A DNA stretch of 64,000 nucleotides from Takakia lepidozioides (lineage: Eukaryota; Streptophyta; Takakiopsida; Takakiales; Takakiaceae). The notes beneath the pieces are model-generated. The model did no database searches and was not told the DNA's origin. It saw nothing but the letters and a program-made list of their open reading frames with translations. Each line of letters opens with the position of its first letter. Positions within the stretch are counted from its first letter, which is position 1. This document shows, one piece after another, positions 56,293 to 64,000 of this stretch. Where the stretch lies: the NCBI GenBank assembly GCA_030704615.1, contig CM060731.1, forward strand, positions 22,814,001 through 22,878,000. The letters are read 5' to 3'. A program made the position numbers and the translations under genes.

Positions 56293-58905
56293 CTAAACCT
56301 TACTTGCTTCCAACGTGGCAGCCTCTTTAGAGAGAATCCTCTCATACACATCCCTAATCTTAAGTCCTACAATTGTTTGGAATAAACCAGTGCCGTTGTT
56401 GCTTCCAGGGAAATCAGCATGCTTTAGCATCTGCTGTGTGATCTCTCCATAGAACTTGGTTGAGATGTTGCTGAGGTGACTTTCCACATATATCAACTCA
56501 TCGAGTTTGTCAAACTGACCATCCATCTCTACAACAGACACCTGCAGAAGCAAAACACAGCCCTGTCAAACTCCTTCCACCGTGTATGCAACATGACCAC
56601 AGCTGACACCTGCCCACATGAATAACTCAGTCCAGCCCCAAAGTCCCAGTTATCTGCAAGGATGTGAGCAGATTAGAAGCAGCCATTTAGGAGTTGAGAG
56701 AAAATGTACAGTCTGTACCTCATTTCCAAAGTAAGTGTCCGGGCCATAGAAGAACTTGATGCCTGGGTATGAGCATGTGAGCTTTCGTCCACAGGGAATC
56801 CAGGAGATAGTGGAGCCCTCGTCGTAAAGGTAAACGGGCTCAAAATATTTCACGCCCTCCTTCATGACCATGCGCACCCGTAGCACCTTGCCTTCATTGT
56901 CATCAGGAATCAACTGGGTTGGCAGCACCTGGATCACCACATCTGCATACTGCTTCTGTGGATCTGCATATACAGCACCAACATCACTCACTTGGCCCAT
57001 TCGCTGCCATCACTGGAGTCACTATCTCCACACCAGTAACAATTTCATTGACGTATAGAGATATCTTCCCAGTCACCAGAAACGACACCTTTTGATAATA
57101 TAGAGAATTAGACCCATGACTAACAGCAGAGGTGAGACTCCCATTTATCCAGTGCATCTTCAAATTGGCTGCTGGCAGAGTTTAGCTAGGGCCTGTCTTA
57201 CTGACCAGGAAGCCAGAGTGAGAGAGATAAAAGAGGGAGTGCGCACCAATGTAGGCATCGAAGTCAGGCTTGCGGGCTGCAATACTCGCCTTGATACTCT
57301 CCAAGCTGTGTCCTCGCTCTGCCATGTCACGCTGAGGATTGCATCCAGGGTTGAAGACATCATCAAATTTGTTTGAGAGAGAGAGAGAGAAAGAGCCACA
57401 GGCTGAGGGATGAAAACGTTGAGAGGGCATCAGAACAGCATGCCAGCTGCCCTTCACGGCACTGTAGGAACCCTGCCCCTCTCCAAAGTAGAAATTGTGA
57501 TATTACAGAAAAAAGATAGGCAAGTACAACATTTCACTTTCTTTTATAGGTGGAGCCCAATGCACGCGATAAATCTAACCTGAATCTTCCACGCAAACTT
57601 GACATCGTCACTGATGTCCAAGTAGATGCTGAAATCCAGAAGCTCCCTCACTCTCGCATCGTACCTGCTCAACGCAAGAGAGGTCTTCTTCAACAACAAG
57701 ACCCCACTATGACATCAAGATCCCACATAAAGAGCAGTCAATGGACCTTGGCGCACTCTAACTGCGTTCTAAATTCACTTCAGAGTCGGTTAATTCATAG
57801 CAGTACATGTTTAACAACAAGTCAATCATAATTCCCCCTCTGAAGTCTATGGCATGACTGCATGTAGAGCTGGCTCTTTGGGCTTCTTCCTCCCTCACAA
57901 GCTGCATCAGCTCGCGCATCCCTCCTTCACCTGGCCATCTCTTGAGAAAAAGAAGGAGGGACCGGAAGGACACATTTATATCGTCATGCATCTGCTTGTG
58001 CCTTTTCTGAAATGTCACTTTCTCAAAATTGTGATGGTACCAGAGTCATGCAAATAGTCCATCCGCAGGTGCATTCCCCTGTACATGAGGGATTTGCTTT
58101 CTCACGTGAATTGTCATTCTAACTCTGGGATGCCCAAGGTCGCATTTTGAAGCCATATCCTACAAATGGCGTCCACACACGAATTTCGAAGCAAACTCCT
58201 ATTTTGCTACTAGACTTCAAAATTAAGACACCTTTTGACAATTAAACGAGGAGGAGGAGGAGGAGGAGGAGGGAGAAGGAATGAGTACATGGGATGAAGA
58301 CCCTCAATGACAAGAATATTGGGGGGATTAATTAGTTCGGGAGGATCCAGCAAGCCGGAGACATGATTGTAGATGGGCTTCTGCACTGACTTCCCCTCCT
58401 TGAGCGCCTTAACCTGCTCGTACATGAGATCAAAATTGTTGGCCCGTGGGTCAAGTGCAGTCACAGCCTTCTCCTTGCGGCCGAATCTGTCCAACGAATG
58501 GTAGTCGTCCAAGCAAATCACGGTAGTAGTGTCACTGAGCAGCGTGTTGGAATCCGGATTGCCCCCTCTGGGAGGGGAAGCAGCACCCCCAAAAACACTC
58601 GTAAGACGACGCATGAAGGTACTCTTCCCACAGCCCGAGTCAGCTGCCAGGCCGATCACCACCGTCCTCTCGGGCGCTGCTTTGCACACCACAACGGCAC
58701 GGTGCACTGATCCCGCTCGCTTGCTCGACCTGGACCGCAGCTGCGACATGCTGATCTCATTCTGCCTCACGCTCAGCACTCCCTGTCCATGAAATTGCGA
58801 TAACAAATTCAACCTAGACGGCGCAGTGGCACGGACCCCTGCCTTGGGATTCATGGGTGCCACAGAAGGTGGGGAGGCAGAGGCCGCTGCAGCTTTGCAC
58901 GCCAT
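56293..58905 (-). CDS. PRK: Phosphoribulokinase, chloroplast precursor (5 exons)
   Basis: Calvin-cycle enzyme: ATP + ribulose 5-phosphate to ribulose 1,5-bisphosphate in the chloroplast stroma. Exons: 58905-58289, 57664-57580, 57331-57247, 56963-56719, 56541-56293; phases agree, 426 residues from ATG 58905. A further in-frame ATG at 58950 would add 15 residues. The N-terminal ~75 residues are Ala/Ser/Arg-rich, a plastid transit peptide. Walker A GLAADSGCGKST at 85-96. The redox cysteines C92 and C131 are 39 apart, as in plant PRK, and a second C-x5-C pair lies at 320/326 (WIPCGRKLTCSYPG), so thioredoxin and CP12-type regulation is expected from family knowledge. Also seen: CLDDYHSLDR, ALDPRANNFDLMYEQ, RDMAERGHSLESIKASI, PTQLIPDDNEGKVLRVR and QMLKHADFPGSNNGTGLFQT. 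Confidence 0.97.
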
Positions 58906-59329
58906 AGCTGCGCTCTGTGCAACACTGCGTATCGTCTCCGTCTCTCTCATATCACTGCTGAGTCCTACTCCCCCCCCCTCAAAGATAGGATCGGGCGTTG
59001 CGTGGCGGCCAGCCCGAGCCTCGCCATCCCGAGACAACGCTGGATAGGCTCGTTGCAATATCAGCCCCCCGTGCCAGGCCGGCTGCGTGGACATCGGAGG
59101 CTCGGATCTCGAGCCTACGCCTGTCGACGAATGTTCCACCTGGATGGGAAGCGATGAGCGACGCCGTCTTCCTCGCTGCCTTCCTTTCAACTCTCCGCGA
59201 TTTTTCACTGTGCGGCTTGCGTGCGGCTGTTGCATGTGCAAGCTTCTTTCTTTCATTTGCAGAACAATCTGGATCAAGAAACACAAGGAGCAGTTTTGAG
59301 AGCTGGCCACTGTGCGAAACACTGAAATC

Positions 59330-61030
59330 TGAGAGATTTTTCATAAATTCTACAGACTTTAATGTACCAGTCAGGCTGGGGCTGGCTCTCAATACTTTGG
59401 CCAATAGCTGCAAGCTCCAGCTGCATGTGTCAAGAGCTAAAAGTTCCACCAGATCCTTGCAAGAAATTCTCTGATAAGATCTTACGTCGCTTAGTGATTT
59501 CCTCGTGCTATTCGTTTTTCTTTTTCCCTTTGTGAGCTACATATGCATGAAAATTAACGGCCTTCTTTGTAAGATCCACTCATCTGTGAATAAGGAAATC
59601 CTCTCCAGGATCCATCATGCATGCATGCAAATGTTTATAATGTTCCGTAGGGAGCACATATAATATGACGTTTAGTAGCTATCGAACAATTTGTTGCTAT
59701 CTACTGGTCCTTGAAGTTGCAGTAAGACTCTTCTCCAGTATCGAAGATCATCTCCGTAATTTCATGCTCATGATCTCTCCCTCCCCATCATATAAATATT
59801 CTGAACTCGAATGCCCTCAGTGGCACATAAGACGTCCATATGTAATCATGATGTGTGCGTGGTCGTGAAAAAGTTATGTCCATCCGAAGGATCCCGTAAG
59901 AAATATAAAATATACTATCCCGTACATCTCATTGAAGCTAAGTGTACTGTTGACGTCAATATTTAAAGCAGTGTCATCCTCTCAGTTTGAGTTGAGGCTG
60001 CACTATCTGCAGCTTTGGCTGCTATTCGCAGCAGCCCCGATCTGTCTGCAGGTGGTCTCTCTCCCTGACTCATGTATTTGCAGTGCCGCCACTGCTTACA
60101 AGTAGGTGTAGGCGGTCCGTTTGGTTCGGCAGTTCGGATCTTTGCTTCTGTCCCTACCACCATTCAGGCTGATTGGAAGCTTGGTAATGTCGTAGCCGTC
60201 CTCGAGAGTATCATCAGTGTCACCAATTCACCAATCTTGATCTGCTTCTGCATGTGAACATTTCATTTTCCCTCGAGCCAGAGAAGTTGTCATAGAGCTT
60301 GGCCATAGCTACACATCGTCTTCGCTGGCCTCGTAGCTCTCGTAAGTCCCAGGTTCTATCTTAGTTGGGTGAGAGATAATTCCTGCAACTTAGCCTGCTC
60401 CATATTACCTACCCCCGCGAGAACTCTGAAGATTTCTGGCCGAGATCTTTGCTTCTTTACTTCTGCCAGATTATTCCTCTAATAACAATGTGATCTCCTT
60501 CGGTTTGTGACGAATCATTTGGCCTTGTGCCGGTGAGATCTTCAGAACCTCGCATGTTTAGTCTTCGGGCTCCTCGTGGATCTCATCAAGTGTCACAAAC
60601 TAGTTGGTAAGGGATTTCCGGCTGATGCCTGATCATCCTTTCCCCTCTAAGCAGATTTTGAGGCTGGCTGAGCTCTTTGCAGTTTTTTTTTTCTTTCAGT
60701 TAGTTTGCGTTAGGTTTCGCATTTCCTGATCTGCATCTACCTCATTTGCGCACGGCCAACTTGTGCCTGCCTCTGTATCCGCCCTAACGTAGTTGACGTT
60801 TCATTACCAGGTCTTCTGCCAGCGAAATCCAGAGCTGGTGTTTCAAACCTAAAGTTTGGACTTTGGACCCACAATATAGGAAGACAATAGGAATAATGTA
60901 AGAACTTAATGGACGCGCGTGATCTTACGTTACTTTCGCCGGATTCCGGCACCTTGGGCTCCTCTGGCCCCTGTCAAATCCTCCCCACCCCCTCTTACCT
61001 CAGTTTCACTATTAAGTACTTTAGAATCCA
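59330..61030. other. Upstream flank of PRK, no further gene seen
   Basis: Presumed promoter side of the - strand PRK gene. CATGCATGCATGC (RY-type string) lies near 59618. Short frames elsewhere carry no recognisable domain. Confidence 0.4.
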
Positions 61031-61039
61031 AGTGGGTTG

Positions 61040-61115
61040 CAAGTTGTGGTGGGTAGCAAGACGGTAAGGTGATAGCGTTGTAGGTGGCGAAGTTCAGGGT
61101 TTGATTCTTGATGGG
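61040..61115 (+). repeat. Possible tRNA-derived (SINE-like) sequence
   Basis: GGTAGCAAGACGGTAAGGT resembles an A box and GGGTTTGATTC a B box ~35 bp downstream; the cloverleaf is poor. Low-confidence call. Confidence 0.25.
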
Positions 61116-61119
61116 AGGT

Positions 61120-61390
61120 GCTTGTAGTGTAATCCTGGTCGGTGTAACCCCGATAGTGTAACCCTCTGAAACCCTGGTTTCTCATGTAACTATGTTTAGT
61201 TCATTTTAAACTTAACCAAATTTGGACTCGGTCAAATTTCGAGACCAAGTGTGAGTTACACCAAGAGGAGTTACACTCCATTCTGTGTAATCCTGGGTTG
61301 AGTTACACACCTCGTCGTGTAACCCAATGTAACCCCAAGTGGAGCTACACACCTCGAGTAATCCAGTGTAACCCCAACTCGAGTTTTTAC
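61120..61390 (+). repeat. Cluster of GTGTAACCC/GAGTTACAC motifs
   Basis: About ten copies of GTGTAAYCC or its complement-like GAGTTACAC in both orientations within 270 bp, some with CACCTCG between. Confidence 0.7.
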
Positions 61391-61659
61391 TCCTTCAGTT
61401 CCATGTCACTCTCAAGAGAGGGTGAGGAAGATTTGACATGCCGGAAACCGGCATACCATCCTATCATAGATTGCCCCTGTGCATTAAGTTCCTATTATCT
61501 TCCCAAAATCAATATATGAAGCGAGATGCTTGTTTTGTTTTGTAGCGTCGTTGAGATCTGCCAAACCGCGGGCCCAACGTGGGATGCTTGGTGCCGTTGG
61601 AAAGCCCTCGATGAGGAGGGGTGCACCAGCTTGGTCTCATGATTTTTGGACAAGCGGTG

Positions 61660-62595
61660 AGGGAGATGTGGAATTCCAAGTACTTTTGGTCGCTGGAAAT
61701 TCACAAAAAATAGCGAAAATGGCAAAGTGGGCATTCCGTTGGAGCCTCGAGGGGAGAGATATAAAGGGAAAGGTCTCCGGTTCAAATCTGGTTGTAGGCT
61801 CTGTGGAAAAAAAAGTTGATTAGATACGGCTTGCTTCATATATTGATGCACTTGAACTTAGATGACATTGGACACTTGGGCCAACGGCACAGGCTATCCT
61901 AGAGATATGGAATTTTGAGTGCTTTGGGTCGCTGGAAATTCAAAAAATATAGCAAAGTGGGTTTTCCTGGAGCTATGATTGGCCTATCATGTGGCAGATT
62001 TGGAATTTCAAGTGCTTTTGGTCGCTGGAAATTCGTGAAAAATAACAAAGTGGATATATCAATATATGAAGCCTTGACAAGGGAGATAGCAAAAATAGCA
62101 AAGTGGGCTTTGGGATTGCACTTGGACTTGACAATGGACACCGGAGGTCGCACTTGGGCCTCTACATGGGAGAAGCACTTGGATACATAGGAGATTGCAC
62201 TTGGGCTTAGATTTCAATTCTTCACACACGGGCCTCGACATAGGAGACGTACTTGAATACATAGGAATTGCACTGGGATTTGATGATTTGGAATTCCAAG
62301 TACTTTTGGTCACTGGAAATTCACAAAAAACAGCAAAATGGCAAAGTGGGCATTCCTGGAACAATGGTTGGAGCCTCCATGGGAGAAATAACAAGGGAAA
62401 GGTCTCCAGTTGAAATCTGGTCATAGGCTCTGTGGAAAAAAAACTTACCTAGATGACATTGGACACTTGGGCCAACGGCAAATGCTATCCTATTTGGGCC
62501 TCAACATAGGCGACACACTTTGATACATAGGGAATTGCACTTGGACTTACATGACACTGGACACCTAGGGCAACGGCACAGGCTACCCTAGTTTA
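61660..62595 (+). repeat. Complex tandem repeat array
   Basis: The block GGAATTYCAAGTRCTTTTGG, then TCGCTGGAAATTC and AAAAATAGCAAARTGG, occurs at about 61670, 61910, 62005 and 62290. A second block, ACATTGGACACTTGGGCCAAC, occurs at about 61865, 62455 and (diverged) 62550. A third, GGTCTCCRGTTSAAATCTGG, occurs at about 61780 and 62400. Each first block contains a short inverted repeat (GGAATTTC..GGAAATTC). No real gene; the frames present are read-through of repeats. Confidence 0.8.
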
Positions 62596-62599
62596 TATA

Positions 62600-62830
62600 T
62601 ATAAGAAAAGGGAATGCCAGTGCGCCTGTGGGCCCCGCCAGTAGGGCCCGTGGGTCGCCCAGTGCCCATCCACCGGATCCACTGGAGAGTCCCGTCCCTT
62701 CTCAAGAGTCTCTTGGAGGGTCCACCCACTCTAAAAGTCCGGGACCCGGGTCCCGAGTAGTCCACTATGTAGAGTCCGGTGGACGCAGAGATCCACTGGA
62801 GGGTCCACTCTACATTGTAGAGTGAGTCCG
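62600..62830 (+). repeat. Low-complexity GGTCCACTGGAG-type repeats
   Basis: Several copies of ATCCACTGGAGRGTC, TCCGGTGGACGC and GGTCCACTC with short spacing. Confidence 0.6.
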
Positions 62831-62839
62831 CTGGAGGGT

Positions 62840-64000
62840 CTGCAGAGGTTCGCCATGCCCCCTTGCACGATCCACTGCAAGCGAGGTAGGCCAAATGGTG
62901 CTTGAATGAGGGATTGCAGCCGAAAGATGGTTCATGACCAGGTGGTTCCAGGGGCTAGTGAGATGGGTAAACACTCTTGGGATCCACTTTGCCACTAGGG
63001 CAACAATTTGTGATTGAGGGTCAGTAATCCCCAAGCCCCCACGCTTCTTCTTCTGGCATTATAGCTAAAGCCAACTGACTAAGCTGGCACATTTATTAGG
63101 TGAAGCAGAAGTGACACCCTAGATGAGTACACATATAAAGTGATTTGATCTGTTTGATTAGAGCAGAGCCTGGGGACCAAACAGAGGCGATAAACCACAG
63201 TGACGCCAACTGAATCTGGTTTACAATAAGCTCTATCAGCCATAGAGAGATGAATTGAACTCCAATACGTCAATTTTCTTTTAATCCTTGAGAGAATAGG
63301 TGGGAAACGGCTGTCGTCATCAAGATCGTGACCAACCTGGTGGCCAAGGAGAAGATGAGCTTGACCGTTAGAGAGCCATCGTAACCTAAACTGATCCACT
63401 CCCCAAGGAGTGCAGTGCGAGGCACTGTGTGGATATGAAAGACGACTAAGTTGAAGGCCAATCGACTCATTCTAATTCATGACTGGCCGAGCAGAAGCAA
63501 GAGAGAGCACTGAGAGTGGACTGCACATTATTGATGGAGATGTTATCGATGAACAATGTGGTATCGTCCGCATAAAGCGAGGCTCTAATGGAAGGTGGAT
63601 GATTATCGCGCAGGGGCAATGAAGCAGGGATAATGAGACCTAATGTATCCTGCCTCTTGTCCATAAGAAGTCTGAGACCATCCGCAACCACAAGGAAGAG
63701 AAAAGGGGCAAGCAAGTATCCTTACCTGACAGATCTGAAGAGGGGAAAGGAGTTAGAAATGACACCATTGATAATAACTTTGCTGGAGGCCGAGGAGACA
63801 ATAATATGAATCCACTTGAGGAAGTCACCATTTATCCCCGTGGCTTTGAGACCACCGAGCAGGTATTCCTAATTTATGTTATTGCAGGTTTTTTCAAAGT
63901 CGAGCATGAGCATTGCCAACGGCTTTTTGGAGAAATGAGCAAGATGCAGGGCCTCATTTGCAAGTAGGATCTAATCAAGAATCATCCTATGCTTCATAAT
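62840..64000 (-). pseudogene. L1-like LINE reverse transcriptase fragment, continues past window end
   Basis: The - strand encodes a plant L1-type RT with frameshifts. AMLMLDFEK (about 63890), IIVSSASSKVIINGVISNSF (about 63790), APFLFLVVADGLRLLMDKRQ, and the catalytic SLYADDTTLFIDN (about 63540-63580) appear in order. Then come RIKRKLTYWSSIHLSMADRA (about 63250) and LGITDPQSQIVALVAKWIPR (about 63000). Stops and frameshifts are present (for example within the first RT block). It differs in sequence from the LINE at 9300-13766, so a second LINE lineage is present. Confidence 0.85.

Noticed and set aside
58979-59474. Overlapping ~157-codon ORFs on both strands upstream of PRK
   Set aside because: GC-rich upstream and transit-peptide region gives open frames on several strands; no domain and no splice partner.
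61120-61390. Interstitial telomere repeat
   Set aside because: The motif is GTGTAACCC, not TTTAGGG or a known plant telomere variant, and it is not in uniform tandem order.

Overview
The window looks like nuclear DNA of a green plant-lineage (streptophyte) eukaryote with a large, repeat-rich, gene-poor genome. It holds four apparently intact intron-containing genes, all of plant type: a yellow-stripe-like (YSL) metal-chelate transporter on the + strand (7 exons, 4687-15344), and three - strand genes in tandem. These are a quinone oxidoreductase-like MDR enzyme ending in the peroxisomal signal SKL (6 exons, 47151-50554), a MurG-type glycosyltransferase of the peptidoglycan pathway (5 exons, 53036-55358), and chloroplast phosphoribulokinase (5 exons, 56293-58905). 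All splice sites used are GT..AG and the reading phases agree across every junction. A non-seed plant or charophyte alga (for example a Chara-like genome) fits best because of the piggyBac-type transposase, the LINE types and the low gene density. That placement is inference; the core genes show only 'green lineage'.

Layout. 1-4100: decayed sequence dominated by a ~0.6-0.7 kb inverted repeat. 4370-15660: the YSL gene; intron 5 carries a near-complete but frameshifted LINE, and introns 1 and 2 carry 3' ends of related LINEs. 15.7-23.4 kb: a C-rich tract, an AT-rich island with a 90-aa ORF, a broken piggyBac-type transposase and a broken Ty3/gypsy relic. 23.9-36.3 kb: a nest of DNA-transposon material. 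It holds ~50-bp-period arrays of GC-rich palindromes, a Harbinger transposase relic split by a CACTA element with a perfect 3-bp target duplication, a ~4 kb foldback element, a cluster of long hairpins and a protein-kinase-like gene relic. 36.3-44.5 kb: an unidentified stretch whose - strand is unusually free of stops (ORFs of 579, 435 and 311 codons) and which contains a degenerate 147-bp/49-residue repeat; a PPR fragment sits at its 3' end. 44.6-47.1 kb: little recognisable. 47.1-58.9 kb: the three - strand housekeeping genes, with a Stowaway-like MITE at 51.56-51.92 kb. 59-64 kb: gene-poor, with tandem repeats and an L1-like LINE fragment running off the right edge.

Functional links are limited. 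Phosphoribulokinase (Calvin cycle) and MurG (plastid division/peptidoglycan in lineages that keep the pathway) are both plastid-related neighbours. The oxidoreductase is predicted peroxisomal, and YSL transports metal-nicotianamine-type complexes across membranes. I see no operon-like organisation.
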